Assembly (NCBI RefSeq): GCF_002278035.1
Contig: NZ_CP022603.1
Span: 310,001-374,000 of the forward strand
Source of the DNA: Ochrobactrum quorumnocens
GTDB lineage: Bacteria; Pseudomonadota; Alphaproteobacteria; Rhizobiales; Rhizobiaceae
Direction of reading: 5' to 3'
Length of the DNA: 64,000 nucleotides
Notes under the pieces: model-generated
Databases searched by the model: none
What the model was told of the DNA's origin: nothing
Seen by the model: only the letters and a program-made list of their open reading frames with translations
Made by a program: the position numbers and the translations under genes
Shown here: piece by piece, positions 25,793 to 34,920 of the stretch
Layout: each line of letters opens with the position of its first letter
Position numbering within the stretch: position 1 is the first letter of the stretch

Positions 25793-27484
25793 ATGCTTGA
25801 GCAGATGATCGATCAAGGTGCCGGTCGCGAACCCGCCGATATCGTATTGAAAGGCGGCCGCTTCTTCGATCTCGTGACGGGCGAACTCGTTGAAAGCGAT
25901 ATTGCGATTAGCGGTGATCGCATCGTGGGCACCTTTGGCACCTATCGGGGCAAGCAGGAAATCGATATTTCGGGCCGCATCGTCGTGCCGGGTTTCATCG
26001 ACACGCACCTGCATATTGAATCATCCAATGTGACCCCGCATGAATTTGATCGCTGCGTACTGCCACAAGGTGTCACCACAGTTATTTGCGATCCGCACGA
26101 AATCGCCAACGTTCTGGGCGTCGAAGGCCTACAATACTTCCTCGATAGCTCGCTGGAAACGATCATGGATATTCGGGTGCAGCTTTCAAGCTGTGTGCCT
26201 GCAACCCATATGGAAACCTCTGGTGCCGAACTTCTGATCGACGATCTGCTGCCTTTTGCCGACCACCCCAAGGTTATTGGGCTTGCTGAGTTCATGAACT
26301 TTCCGGGCGTCTTGTCGAAAGACCCTGAATGTATGGCGAAGCTCAAAGCCTTTCAGGGACGCCACATAGATGGTCACGCGCCACTGCTGCGAGGGCTAGA
26401 TCTGAATGGCTATATCGCAGCCGGTATCCGCACTGAACACGAGGCGACAAGTGCTGAGGAAGCGCTCGAAAAGATGCGCAAGGGTATGCATGTGCTTGTG
26501 CGTGAAGGTTCGGTTTCCAAAGACCTGCATGCTTTGATGCCGATTATCACAGAGAGGCACTCGCAGTTTCTGGCGCTTTGCACGGATGACCGCAATCCAC
26601 TCGATATCGCTGATCAGGGCCATCTTGATTATCTCATCCGCACGGCAATTGCTGGTGGTGTTGAACCGCTTGCTATTTATCGCGCGGCAAGTGTTTCGGC
26701 AGCGCGCGCTTTCGGGCTGTTTGATCGCGGACTTGTTGCGCCGGGGCAGCGCGCCGATCTCGTGATCGTCGACACTCTTGAAGGCTGCAATGCTGAAATC
26801 GTTCTGTCTGCGGGCAGGGTGGTTTCGGAAGAACTGTTCTCAACGCGTGGATCAGTTGCGGAAGTCGGTCGCAACAGCGTGAAAGCGCCAACTGTTAGTG
26901 CATCAAGCTTCAGATCACAATCCAACAGTGGAAAGACGCGTGCAATCGGCATTATTCCGGGCAAGATCATTACCGAAAGCCTCGAGTTTGATCTGAAAGT
27001 CGGAGCGCATGGCGTTGAACCAGATCTTGATCGCGACGTTGTCAAAATCGCAGTGGTTGAACGGCATGGAAAGAATGGCAATATCGCTACCGGTTTCGTG
27101 CATGGATTTGGCTTGAAAGCAGGTGCGATTGCTTCAACTGTCAGCCATGACAGCCATAATATCTGCGTGGTCGGTGTGTCGGACGAAGATATCGCCGCTG
27201 CCGCTAACCGACTTGGTGAAATTGAAGGCGGTTTTGTAGTGGTTCTTGACGGTAAAGTATTGGCTGAAATGCCGCTACCAATCGCTGGGCTGATGAGCAT
27301 AGAGCCTTATGAAACCGTGCGTGAACAGCTTCGCGAACTGCGACATGCGGCTGAAGAGCTCGGTTCGGTTTTAGAAGAACCATTTTTGCAGCTAGCGTTT
27401 GTTGCTCTGCCGGTCATCCCGCATCTGAAGATCACGGATCGCGGGCTTGTCGATGTCGATAAGTTTGAATTCGTCGGCAATTAG
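25793..27484 (+). CDS. ade: Adenine deaminase
   Basis: Converts adenine to hypoxanthine and ammonia; cytosolic amidohydrolase, 563 residues, standard Ade length. Metal-binding H72-x-H74 in [15 protein letters not shown], followed by [21 protein letters not shown] (residues ~195), TDDRNP and the C-terminal Ade domain ([20 protein letters not shown]... GGFVVV). GGAGTGAGCC precedes the ATG. Together with the AzgA-type permease it suggests purine salvage. Its TAG stop overlaps a short palindrome that precedes mgtC. Confidence 0.95.
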   Translation: MLEQMIDQGAGREPADIVLKGGRFFDLVTGELVESDIAISGDRIVGTFGTYRGKQEIDISGRIVVPGFIDTHLHIESSNVTPHEFDRCVLPQGVTTVICDPHEIANVLGVEGLQYFLDSSLETIMDIRVQLSSCVPATHMETSGAELLIDDLLPFADHPKVIGLAEFMNFPGVLSKDPECMAKLKAFQGRHIDGHAPLLRGLDLNGYIAAGIRTEHEATSAEEALEKMRKGMHVLVREGSVSKDLHALMPIITERHSQFLALCTDDRNPLDIADQGHLDYLIRTAIAGGVEPLAIYRAASVSAARAFGLFDRGLVAPGQRADLVIVDTLEGCNAEIVLSAGRVVSEELFSTRGSVAEVGRNSVKAPTVSASSFRSQSNSGKTRAIGIIPGKIITESLEFDLKVGAHGVEPDLDRDVVKIAVVERHGKNGNIATGFVHGFGLKAGAIASTVSHDSHNICVVGVSDEDIAAAANRLGEIEGGFVVVLDGKVLAEMPLPIAGLMSIEPYETVREQLRELRHAAEELGSVLEEPFLQLAFVALPVIPHLKITDRGLVDVDKFEFVGN

Positions 27485-27494
27485 TCGGACTAAT
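27480..27494. promoter_or_regulatory. Perfect 15-bp palindrome before mgtC
   Basis: ATTAGTC-G-GACTAAT spans the ade stop codon and lies ~65 nt before the MgtC start. It could be an operator for mgtC; no regulator family is indicated by the sequence. Confidence 0.4.
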
Positions 27495-27557
27495 AAAATT
27501 GTCATAAAGGGTTTAAATTAACCTGCTAACGCACTGGCAAAAATTGGATTTTTGACC

Positions 27558-28274
27558 ATGCAATTTTTGAATACCTTTGACCTTTATCCATTCCTTGATA
27601 CGGCGGTGAGTTTCACCGCCGCCTTTATCTTTGGCACAATGATCGGCGCTGAACGACAGTATCGTCAGCGAACTGCAGGGCTGCGAACCAATGCGCTCGT
27701 AGCATTGGGTGCTGCGGCCTTTGTTGATTTGGCTGCGCGTCTCGCAGGCAGCGCGGAATCGCTACGTGTGATCGCCTACGTGGTTTCCGGTGTTGGTTTT
27801 CTTGGTGCTGGCGTCATTATGAAGGAGGGCATGAGTGTTCGTGGCCTCAATACGGCGGCCACCCTCTGGTGCTCGGCAGCCGTTGGAGCGTGTGCTGGCA
27901 CAGATATGCTGGCAGAAGCAGCTTTGCTGACAATCTACGTTTTGCTCGGCAATACGTTGCTGCGGCCGCTTGTTAAGCTCATCAACCGCATTCCCATCAG
28001 CGAGCAGGCGCTCGAACAAACCTATGAGGTTCGCGTAATAGTCTCGCATTCAGTTATGGAAGAAATGCGTGAATTGCTGGTTGAAAAACTCGAAGAGGCG
28101 AAATATCCCGTTAGCGATATAGAGCTTACAGATCGTAATGCAGAGACTGTTGAGATACTCGCAACGCTTGTCAGTACCTCAATCGATCCAGATGAAATTG
28201 ACGCCGTCGCGCATTTTATGGAGACACAGAACGGTGTCTTTTATGCTGGCTGGGAAGGCAGTTCTAAGGATTGA
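27558..28274 (+). CDS. mgtC: MgtC/SapB-family membrane protein
   Basis: Inner-membrane protein of 238 residues. The N-terminal MgtC domain has about five hydrophobic helices and the family signature GAERQYRQRTAGLRTNALVALGAA, SGVGFLGAGVIMKEG and GLNTAATLWCSAAVGACAG; a C-terminal ~90-residue cytosolic ACT-like domain follows. MgtC is needed for growth in low Mg2+ and in macrophages in Brucella and Salmonella. I chose the ATG over a TTG two codons upstream; neither has a strong ribosome site, suggesting regulated or low translation. Confidence 0.88.
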   Translation: MQFLNTFDLYPFLDTAVSFTAAFIFGTMIGAERQYRQRTAGLRTNALVALGAAAFVDLAARLAGSAESLRVIAYVVSGVGFLGAGVIMKEGMSVRGLNTAATLWCSAAVGACAGTDMLAEAALLTIYVLLGNTLLRPLVKLINRIPISEQALEQTYEVRVIVSHSVMEEMRELLVEKLEEAKYPVSDIELTDRNAETVEILATLVSTSIDPDEIDAVAHFMETQNGVFYAGWEGSSKD

Positions 28275-28703
28275 TTACCGATCAATCCGCGTCGAAAGAA
28301 TGATTGAAGACATGGTGCGCTCAACACCTTCGAGCGCCCCGATTTTATCGAGTACAATGTCGAGTTCCTGAATTGACGGCGCTTCCACCACAACAATCAT
28401 ATCGAAATGGCCGCTGACAGAATGCAGCGTGCGCACTGCCATGATGCTGCGCAACGCAGTTTCAACCTTTGGTGCAAACTTGGGCAACGCCGTTACCAGC
28501 ACATGGGCACGAACCAGATCACGTTCGAATTCCGGCGCGATTCGAACGGTATAGCCCTCGATCACACCCCGTTTTTCCAGCTTTTCCAGCCTGCTTTGCA
28601 CGGTCGTACGTGACACACCGAGCCGCCTTGCGAGGTCTGCAGTGGAGGCGCGGGCGTTTTCACGCAATAGGGCGATAAGGGTAAGGTCTGCATTTGTCGT
28701 CAT
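28275..28703 (-). CDS. Lrp/AsnC-family transcriptional regulator
   Basis: A 142-residue regulator with an N-terminal helix-turn-helix (STADLARRLGVSRTTVQSRLEKLEKRGVIEGYTV, residues ~18-52) and a C-terminal RAM ligand domain (VSGHFDMIVVVEAPS). Start MTTNAD fits family length; in-frame codons upstream lack a ribosome site and lie in the promoter. Divergent from the lysine-dehydrogenase-like gene across ~140 bp, the classic arrangement for a local amino-acid-responsive regulator, so it probably controls that gene and itself. Confidence 0.9.
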   Translation of the reverse strand: MTTNADLTLIALLRENARASTADLARRLGVSRTTVQSRLEKLEKRGVIEGYTVRIAPEFERDLVRAHVLVTALPKFAPKVETALRSIMAVRTLHSVSGHFDMIVVVEAPSIQELDIVLDKIGALEGVERTMSSIILSTRIDR

Positions 28704-28842
28704 AATGCATATTAGATACGTCATTTTGCACAAACAAACAACGTGAAATCGTCGGTTTAAATGCTTCTTTTCGCCGAAATTTGTGAGATTCTGTATCCAT
28801 CGTAATTGCATTACCCAACTTATTTGTTGAAGGGGAAAATAC

Positions 28843-29946
28843 ATGAAAGAGATCGTTGTTGTAGGCGCGGGCAAAATTGGCGCGACCATTGCCGATCTTC
28901 TGGCTTCGACTGGTGATTATGCTGTAACGGTTGTTGACCGCTCGCAGGCACAGCTCGATGCGCTGGACACTGGTGCGGAAGTTAAGACGCAGGCTCTGGA
29001 CATCGCAGATGCCAAGGCACTTGAAGCAGTTCTGGCGGGCAAATTCGCGGTATTAAGTGCCGCTCCATTCCAGCTGACCACGCTGATTGCTGAAGCTGCA
29101 GCCAAGACTGGCGTTCATTACCTCGACCTCACCGAAGACGTTGCCAGCACCAAGCGTGTCATGGAACTGGCACAGGATGCCAAGACTGCTTTCATTCCAC
29201 AGTGCGGTTTGGCTCCGGGCTTCATCTCGATCGTTGCTTATGACCTCGCAAAGCGCTTCGACACGCTTGAAAACGTGCGTATGCGCGTTGGTGCTCTGCC
29301 AGAATTCCCATCGAATGCTCTCAACTACAACCTGACCTGGAGCACCGACGGTCTGATCAATGAATATATCGAACCATGCGAAGCCATCGTAAATGGCAAG
29401 CTGACAAAGGTTCCAGCGCTCGAAGAACGCGAAGAATTCTCGCTTGACGGTGTGACCTATGAAGCTTTCAACACGTCGGGCGGCCTTGGCACGCTTTGCG
29501 ACACGCTTGAAGGCAAGGTACGCACGCTCAACTACCGCACGATCCGTTATCCGGGCCACGTTGCACTCATGAAGGCGTTGCTCAACGATCTCGGTCTTCG
29601 TCATCGCCGTGAAGTGCTCAAGGACATTTTCGAAAATGCTCTGCCAAGCACATTGCAGGACGTTATCGTGATCTTCGTAACCGTTTCCGGTACAAAGAAC
29701 GGCCGTCTGGTTCAGGAAACCTACGCGAACAAGGTTTATGCCAATCAGGTTGGCAAGATCGTCCGCTCGGGCATCCAGATCACCACAGCTTCGGCCATCT
29801 GTGCCGTGCTCGACATGCTGGCCAAGGGCGAAATCGCACAGAAGGGTTTCGTTCGTCAGGAAGACATCACACTTGATGCGTTCCTCGCAAACCGCTTCGG
29901 CAAAGCCTATGCACAAGACGATCATTCGACGCGTCTCGTTGCCTGA
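28843..29946 (+). CDS. Saccharopine dehydrogenase family enzyme, probable L-lysine 6-dehydrogenase
   Basis: A 367-residue NAD(P)-dependent oxidoreductase with an N-terminal Rossmann motif GAGKIG (residues 8-13), VVDRS, PFQLTTLIAEAAAKTGVHYLDL and CGLAPGF. Size and fold fit L-lysine 6-dehydrogenase as described from Agrobacterium, which oxidises the epsilon-amino group to allysine. An alternative is saccharopine or carboxynorspermidine chemistry. AAGGGG lies 7 nt before the ATG. The divergent Lrp regulator and two downstream basic-amino-acid-type binding proteins support lysine catabolism, by inference. Confidence 0.78.
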   Translation: MKEIVVVGAGKIGATIADLLASTGDYAVTVVDRSQAQLDALDTGAEVKTQALDIADAKALEAVLAGKFAVLSAAPFQLTTLIAEAAAKTGVHYLDLTEDVASTKRVMELAQDAKTAFIPQCGLAPGFISIVAYDLAKRFDTLENVRMRVGALPEFPSNALNYNLTWSTDGLINEYIEPCEAIVNGKLTKVPALEEREEFSLDGVTYEAFNTSGGLGTLCDTLEGKVRTLNYRTIRYPGHVALMKALLNDLGLRHRREVLKDIFENALPSTLQDVIVIFVTVSGTKNGRLVQETYANKVYANQVGKIVRSGIQITTASAICAVLDMLAKGEIAQKGFVRQEDITLDAFLANRFGKAYAQDDHSTRLVA

Positions 29947-29967
29947 AAGCACCGTTGAGGCCATACG

Positions 29968-30003
29968 TGACCCGTTGCGTTAAACACGCAGCGGGTCATT
30001 TTG
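29968..30003 (+). terminator. Intrinsic terminator after the lysine-dehydrogenase-like gene
   Basis: TGACCCGTTGCGT pairs with ACGCAGCGGGTCA (one G-U) around TAAAC, followed by TTTTG. Confidence 0.85.
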
Positions 30004-30110
30004 CGTTCAGTCAATGACACCAAAGTTGCAGTTGAATTCGTTCTGCTTTGCAGGCAAGCCGGACTGAGAACTTAACAAAGCCCGCGACTAATAACTGGAA
30101 TAGGGAAGCG

Positions 30111-30872
30111 ATGTTTAAATCAGTTTTGCTGGCCGGTCTGGCCACTGTCGTTTTTGCCATGCCTGTTCAGGCAAAGGAATGGAAAGAAATCCGTATCGCT
30201 AGCGAAGGCGCATATCCACCCTTCAACTACATGTCTCCAGACGGCAAGCTGGCTGGCTTCGATATCGACATTGCCAACGCTGTTTGCGAAGCCATGGAAG
30301 CCAAATGCGAAATCATTGCAAATGATTGGGACGGCATGATCCCCGGCCTGCAGGCAAACAAGTTTGATGCCGTGATCGCATCCATGGCAATTACGCCAGA
30401 GCGCGAACAGCAAGTCGCATTCTCCGAGCGCTATTACACCACACCGCTAGCCGTTGTTGTTCCCAAGGATACCGACATCACATCGCTTGAGCCGTCGGCA
30501 TTCGACGGCAAGACAGTCGGTGCGCAGGCTGGCACCACGCAGGGCAATTATGCCGATGACGTTTACGGTAAAGCTGGTGCAGATGTGAAGCTTTACCCGA
30601 CGGCGGACGAAGCCAATGCCGACCTTGAAAGCGGTCGCCTTGATGCGATTGCAGCTGACAAGTTCCTTGCAGCTGATTGGTTGAAGAAACAAGGCGCTGA
30701 TTGCTGCAAGTTCCTAGGGGATATTCCAGGTTCAGAAACCAAGATTGCGGTAGCTTTGCGCAAGGGTGACGATGATCTGCGGGAACAGTTGAATGCGGCA
30801 ATCAAAAAAATCCGTGACGACGGCACTTATGAAACGATCCGCAAGAAGTATTTCGACTTCGACATCTATTGA
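30111..30872 (+). CDS. Amino-acid ABC transporter periplasmic binding protein (copy A)
   Basis: Periplasmic protein of 253 residues in the lysine/arginine/ornithine/histidine (SBP_bac_3) family. Signal peptide MFKSVLLAGLATVVFAMPVQA-KEW, then EGAYPPFNYMSPDGKLAGFDIDIANAVC, ANDWDGMIPGLQANKFDAVIASM and YYTTPLAVVVPK. Start MFKSVL follows TAGGGAAG; the longer frame adds 21 hydrophilic residues before the signal. A near-duplicate follows after a hairpin. No permease or ATPase gene is adjacent, so its membrane partner must lie elsewhere. Confidence 0.9.
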   Translation: MFKSVLLAGLATVVFAMPVQAKEWKEIRIASEGAYPPFNYMSPDGKLAGFDIDIANAVCEAMEAKCEIIANDWDGMIPGLQANKFDAVIASMAITPEREQQVAFSERYYTTPLAVVVPKDTDITSLEPSAFDGKTVGAQAGTTQGNYADDVYGKAGADVKLYPTADEANADLESGRLDAIAADKFLAADWLKKQGADCCKFLGDIPGSETKIAVALRKGDDDLREQLNAAIKKIRDDGTYETIRKKYFDFDIY

Positions 30873-30881
30873 TACAAAATA

Positions 30882-30926
30882 ACCGGACGCCTCCAAATGT
30901 CTCACTTGAAACATGAGGCGTCCGGT
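30882..30926 (+). terminator. Hairpin between the duplicated binding-protein genes
   Basis: ACCGGACGCCTC and GAGGCGTCCGGT form a 12-bp stem with a 21-nt loop that itself carries ATGT/ACAT. No T-run; may be a weak terminator or mRNA-stabilising structure separating the two genes. Confidence 0.6.
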
Positions 30927-31000
30927 GCTTCATTCAACGAATAAATATGCGGGCGGGAAACCTGCAAAACAGAACCATAACAACGGTCAAGGGGAATATC

Positions 31001-31762
31001 ATGTTGAAATCCATCCTGTTCGCAGGCGTTGCCTCCATTCTTGTTGCGCTTCCAGCGCAGGCCAAGGAGTGGAAAGAAATCAAGATTGCTACGGAAGGTG
31101 CATATCCTCCGTTCAATTTCGTCGCGGCTGATGGCTCGTTGCAAGGGCTTGATGTTGAAATCGCCAAGGCGCTCTGCGCGGCAATGGAAGCCAAATGTGA
31201 AATCGTTGCCAATGATTGGGACGGCATGATTCCAGGACTACAGGCAAACAAGTTCGATGCAGTCATCGCTTCGATGAGCGTAACCGAAGAGCGCCAGAAG
31301 CAGGTGTCTTTCACCGACAAATATTATTCGACACCGCTTTCGGTTGCAGTGCCAAAAGATAGCCCGATCACAGCGCTTGATGCAGAAGCATTCAAGGGTA
31401 AATCAATCGGCGCACAAGGATCGACTACGCAGGCGACCTATGCCGAAGACGTCTACGGCAAGGCCGGTGCTGATGTGAAGCTTTACCCGACTGCAGACGA
31501 AGCCAATGCCGATCTTAAAAACGGCCGTCTTGATGCAGTCATTTCGGACAAGTTCCCGATTTCCGATTGGATCAAGGGCGATGGTGGTGAGTGCTGCAAA
31601 TTGATTGGCGATGTGCCGGGTACGCAGACAGACACCGCTATTGCGGTGCGTAAGGACGACAACGATCTGCGTGAGCAGTTCAACGCAGCAATCAAGAAAA
31701 TCCGTGAGGACGGCACCTACGCAACTGTGGTGAAGAAATATTTCGACTTCGATATTTACTAG
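31001..31762 (+). CDS. Amino-acid ABC transporter periplasmic binding protein (copy B)
   Basis: Periplasmic protein of 253 residues, the same length as the preceding gene and roughly 70% identical by eye. Signal peptide MLKSILFAGVASILVALPAQA-KEW, EGAYPPFNFVAADGSLQGLDVEIAKALC, a shared ANDWDGMIPGLQANKFDAVIASM segment, and YYSTPLSVAVPK. AAGGGG lies 8 nt before the ATG. Differences cluster in ligand-contact regions (for example DTDITSLEPS versus DSPITALDAE), so the two copies may bind different basic amino acids. The TAG stop is shared with an adjacent short repeat. Confidence 0.9.
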   Translation: MLKSILFAGVASILVALPAQAKEWKEIKIATEGAYPPFNFVAADGSLQGLDVEIAKALCAAMEAKCEIVANDWDGMIPGLQANKFDAVIASMSVTEERQKQVSFTDKYYSTPLSVAVPKDSPITALDAEAFKGKSIGAQGSTTQATYAEDVYGKAGADVKLYPTADEANADLKNGRLDAVISDKFPISDWIKGDGGECCKLIGDVPGTQTDTAIAVRKDDNDLREQFNAAIKKIREDGTYATVVKKYFDFDIY

Positions 31763-31800
31763 AGCGCCGTGCGGCCATAGGGCGCGCAAAGATCGCTCTA
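31760..31800. repeat. Short TAGAGCG-ended repeat, copy 3
   Basis: 41 bp bounded by TAGAGCG and CGCTCTA, resembling the small-hairpin half of the longer repeats. Its first three bases are the stop codon of binding protein B. Confidence 0.65.
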
Positions 31801-31811
31801 ACAGTTTAGAC

Positions 31812-31864
31812 TTGCTGCATAATTTTACCTTAACCTGCTTCATGTTTAGGGAATTATGCAGCAA
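31812..31864. repeat. 13-bp perfect inverted repeat upstream of the DadA-like gene
   Basis: TTGCTGCATAATT and AATTATGCAGCAA flank 27 bp. It lies about 105 nt before the DadA-like start and could be an operator, a leader structure or a small mobile remnant. Confidence 0.55.
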
Positions 31865-31969
31865 TCCAAGATAAGTTACTTGTAAAAAGTTTCACTCTTT
31901 GATGTATGCAAGGGCGCGCTGGCAAATCGTCAGCACGCTCTTTCGTTTTATGGGATTGGCGGGAATACC

Positions 31970-33214
31970 ATGCAGCAACAAGATGTCATCGTTCTGGGCG
32001 CGGGTATTGTGGGCGTTTCCGCAGCGTTGCATTTACAAGCGCGGGGCCGTTCTGTTGTTCTGGTTGATCGAGGTGAACCGGGGCAGGGCACGAGCTTTGG
32101 TAATGCCGGCCTCATCGAACGCTCAAGCGTTATTCCTTATTCATTCCCGCAGGGCTTTGGCGCGCTTTTGCGCTATGGCCTTAATCGCCGTTCAGACGTG
32201 CGTTATGATCCGTTTTATGTACCGCGCATTGCACGTTGGTTGTTTCAATATTGGCGTGAATCCTCACCTGAACGGTTGAAGATTGCAACAAACGCGATGC
32301 TGCCGCTTATTGAAGCGAGCGTTAGAGAACATGACACGCTGATAGCTCAAGCTGGCTGTGAAAGGCTTGTTCGTTCGCAGGGCTGGATCGAAGTGTTTCG
32401 CAATGAACACGCATTTAATGCAGCCGTTCAGCGCCTGCCGCAATTGCAGCCCTATAATCTTGCCTATGATGTCCTTGATTCTGATACTCTGAGGCAGAGG
32501 GAAACAACACTTGGCGCGGTTGCTGGCGGCATTCATTGGCTTGATCCGAAGACAATCGTAAACCCGGGCGGCCTTGTGCAAGCCTACGCCGATCTTTTCC
32601 GTCAGAACGGTGGAACTCTTTTGCATGGGGACGCAGCCTCGCTTGTTGAAACCGGAAATGGCTGGCAAGTGACGACCGAGCAAGGTCCAATCTCTGCACG
32701 CGATGCTGTGGTGGCGCTTGGCCCGCAATCGGGGTTGATTTTCCAGAAGTTCGGTTATGCAATCCCGCTTGGTATCAAGCGTGGTCATCATATGCATTTT
32801 GAAATGCAGGATGGTGCGCGGCTCGGTCACACCTTGGTCGATGAGGAAGCGGGTTATGTACTTGCGCCGATGGTGCAGGGCGTACGCCTGTCGACAGGTA
32901 TCGAGTTTGCTTCGCCCGACACGCCTGCCAACTTTATCCAGCTTAAGCGAGCCGAAAAGGTGGCGCGCCGACTTTTACCACAACTGGGAGAGGCTGTCGA
33001 AGCGGAACCATGGCTTGGTTTGCGGCCTTGTTTGCCAGACATGCGCCCAGTGATCGGGCCAGCACCACGCCATAAAGGGCTGTGGTTTGATTTCGGCCAT
33101 GCCCATCATGGTCTGACGCTTGGACCAGCCAGCGGCCGCTTGTTGGCCGAAATGATGGCGGGCGAGAAGACATTTACGGATCCGACGCCATATTCGGCAA
33201 AACGTTTCCTATAA
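31970..33214 (+). CDS. DadA-like FAD-dependent D-amino acid dehydrogenase/oxidase
   Basis: A 414-residue DAO-family flavoprotein that oxidatively deaminates D-amino acids or similar amines at the membrane. FAD-binding GAGIVG is at residues 10-15, then RGRSVVLVDRGEPGQGTSFGNAGLIE (typical of DadA), PLGIKRGHHMHF, and the C-terminal GLWFDFGHAHHGLTLGPASGRLLAEMMAGE. GGCGGGAA precedes the ATG by ~5 nt. It lies after the amino-acid binding proteins and before an aldo/keto reductase. Its substrate is likely an amino acid by context but not fixed. Confidence 0.85.
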   Translation: MQQQDVIVLGAGIVGVSAALHLQARGRSVVLVDRGEPGQGTSFGNAGLIERSSVIPYSFPQGFGALLRYGLNRRSDVRYDPFYVPRIARWLFQYWRESSPERLKIATNAMLPLIEASVREHDTLIAQAGCERLVRSQGWIEVFRNEHAFNAAVQRLPQLQPYNLAYDVLDSDTLRQRETTLGAVAGGIHWLDPKTIVNPGGLVQAYADLFRQNGGTLLHGDAASLVETGNGWQVTTEQGPISARDAVVALGPQSGLIFQKFGYAIPLGIKRGHHMHFEMQDGARLGHTLVDEEAGYVLAPMVQGVRLSTGIEFASPDTPANFIQLKRAEKVARRLLPQLGEAVEAEPWLGLRPCLPDMRPVIGPAPRHKGLWFDFGHAHHGLTLGPASGRLLAEMMAGEKTFTDPTPYSAKRFL

Positions 33215-33323
33215 GCGGTTTCAAATCTTAGAGAGCGGTCTTGTCAGCGGCGGTGTCTGGGGGTTATCAATTCGACCTCCGTCCAATCCGCGTTCTGCGG
33301 CCAAACCGATCCGGAAAAATCTC

Positions 33324-34367
33324 GTGAAAATGAAAACTTTGGGCCGCACGGGCCTCAATGTAACTGAAATCTGCCTTGGAACCATGACATGGGGCGTGCA
33401 GAATACTGAAAACGACGCCCACGAACAGCTTGATTATGCCATTGATGCCGGTGTTAACTTCATCGACACGGCCGAAGGTTATGCCATTCCGATGAGCTCG
33501 GAAAGCTATGGCAAGACTGAATCCTATATTGGCAACTGGTTCAAAAAGTCAGGAAAACGCGACCGCGTCATCCTCGCCAGCAAAATTGCAGGCGGTGGAC
33601 GTCAGGAATGGATTCGCGGTGGTGCAAAGCCAAGTCGCGCAAGTGTTGCCGAGGCGGTTAATGACAGCCTGACCCGTCTTAAGACGGACTACATCGATCT
33701 TTACCAGATCCACTGGCCATCCCGCCCGCACTACCACTTCGGTCAGGGTTGGAGTTTTGATCCATCCAAAGTTGACCCGAAGGCCGAAACCGCGCAGATT
33801 CACGATGTTCTTCTCGGTCTCGAAGATGCAGTTCGCGCAGGCAAAATCCGACATGTCGGTCTTTCCAATGAAACAGCCTGGGGCACGATGCAATGGCTGA
33901 AAATTGCCGAAGAACACGGGCTGCCGCGTATGGCGTCAATCCAGAATGAATATGGCTTGCTGCAGCGCCAGTTTGATTTCGACCTGGCCGAAGTTTCCAT
34001 ATTCGAAGACGTTGGTTTGCTCGCTTATTCCACACTCGCTGCCGGGGTTCTGACTGGAAAGTATCTTGGCGGAAAGATCCCGGAAGGCTCACGTGCCTCT
34101 GTTACTGACGGCGGCCTTTGGCGCGATAACTCCTATTCAGAACCTGCCATTCGCGCTTACATTGATGTTGCGAAGAAGCACGATCTCGATATCGCGCAGA
34201 TGGCAATCGCCTTTTCGCTGAGACGCCCCTTCATGACCTCGGTCATTATTGGTGCGACATCAGTGGAGCAGCTCAAGACAGATATCGCTGCAAGCGAAGT
34301 AAATCTTTCAGACGATGTTCTGGTAGATATTGAAAAAGTCTATCGTACCTATCCACGTCCACTTTAA
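33324..34367 (+). CDS. Aldo/keto reductase (Tas-like)
   Basis: NADPH-dependent oxidoreductase of 347 residues with a TIM-barrel. The catalytic tetrad is visible: D48, Y53 (NFIDTAEGYAIP), K87 (ILASKI) and H130 (DLYQIHWP). GLSNETAWG and the C-terminal VIIGATSVEQLKTDI contact cofactor. The Tas subgroup is suggested by the opening GLNVTEICLGTMTWG and the long insertion after the tetrad histidine. Start is a GTG two codons before an ATG; both lack a clear ribosome site and differ by only two residues. Physiological substrate unknown. Confidence 0.86.
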   Translation: MKMKTLGRTGLNVTEICLGTMTWGVQNTENDAHEQLDYAIDAGVNFIDTAEGYAIPMSSESYGKTESYIGNWFKKSGKRDRVILASKIAGGGRQEWIRGGAKPSRASVAEAVNDSLTRLKTDYIDLYQIHWPSRPHYHFGQGWSFDPSKVDPKAETAQIHDVLLGLEDAVRAGKIRHVGLSNETAWGTMQWLKIAEEHGLPRMASIQNEYGLLQRQFDFDLAEVSIFEDVGLLAYSTLAAGVLTGKYLGGKIPEGSRASVTDGGLWRDNSYSEPAIRAYIDVAKKHDLDIAQMAIAFSLRRPFMTSVIIGATSVEQLKTDIAASEVNLSDDVLVDIEKVYRTYPRPL

Positions 34368-34374
34368 TTATAGA

Positions 34375-34403
34375 AGGCCAGCCACATATATGGTGGCTGG
34401 CCT
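34375..34403. terminator. Convergent hairpin
   Basis: AGGCCAGCCAC and GTGGCTGGCCT flank a 7-nt loop between the convergent reductase and phosphoesterase genes and overlap the latter's stop codon. No strong T-run on either side. Confidence 0.65.
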
Positions 34404-34920
34404 AACCTTTAAGATAAATCTCGTGTTTTACATGCCACTCATCAATTGGCGTGTCGCTTGATGAACTCACAATAACAAGACGGTCAAATCGCAGCTTTCG
34501 CCCTGAAAGCTTATTGGCGAGGCGTTGCATTTCGGTCTGTTTGAGCGTTGAATCGTCAACACCATAGGCCAGCGAGACATGCGGCATGAAGCTTTGCAAG
34601 CTGGCTTCACTGGATATCTCAAGAGAGTCTTGCTTAAGCCGCATCAGGGGCGGTGCTTTCTCAAGCCTCGCATAGAATGAGCGAAAATAGGCTTCGCTTC
34701 CGGTCACATCTTCAATCAACAGCTCAAGCGGCCTGCGTCCGATCGCAAGGCTGATCACTTTTGGCAGAAGCTCTTCTGCTGAATAGCTCATGTCAGGGAC
34801 AAGCGTTGCATGTGGTTCGAATACTGTTGAATTGAAACGCTGGCTTAAATCCCGGACAATTTCTTCAAGAAACTTAAGATCGTCCTGTGCGGGGCGGAGC
34901 CATATGGAATAGTCAGACAT
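34402..34920 (-). CDS. 2H phosphoesterase (cyclic phosphodiesterase-like)
   Basis: A 172-residue member of the 2H (two-histidine) phosphoesterase superfamily, resembling cyclic phosphodiesterases that open 2',3'-cyclic or 1',2'-cyclic phosphates. The two catalytic motifs are PHATL (H37-x-T39) and PHVSLAYG (H114-x-S116), 77 residues apart as expected. The start abuts the stop of the LacI gene, so it is the last gene of the ABC/LacI operon. A phosphoester-hydrolysing enzyme at the end of a transporter unit with a candidate Pho box suggests it processes the imported compound; this is inference. Confidence 0.8.
   Translation of the reverse strand: MSDYSIWLRPAQDDLKFLEEIVRDLSQRFNSTVFEPHATLVPDMSYSAEELLPKVISLAIGRRPLELLIEDVTGSEAYFRSFYARLEKAPPLMRLKQDSLEISSEASLQSFMPHVSLAYGVDDSTLKQTEMQRLANKLSGRKLRFDRLVIVSSSSDTPIDEWHVKHEIYLKG

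Noticed and set aside
29053..29964. 303-codon minus-strand frame opposite the lysine-dehydrogenase-like gene
   Set aside because: It is antisense to a gene with a clear Rossmann motif and good codon pattern; its protein shows no domain.
31899..32279. 126-codon frame overlapping the DadA-like gene
   Set aside because: Out of frame with the flavoprotein, which has a clear FAD motif and ribosome site.
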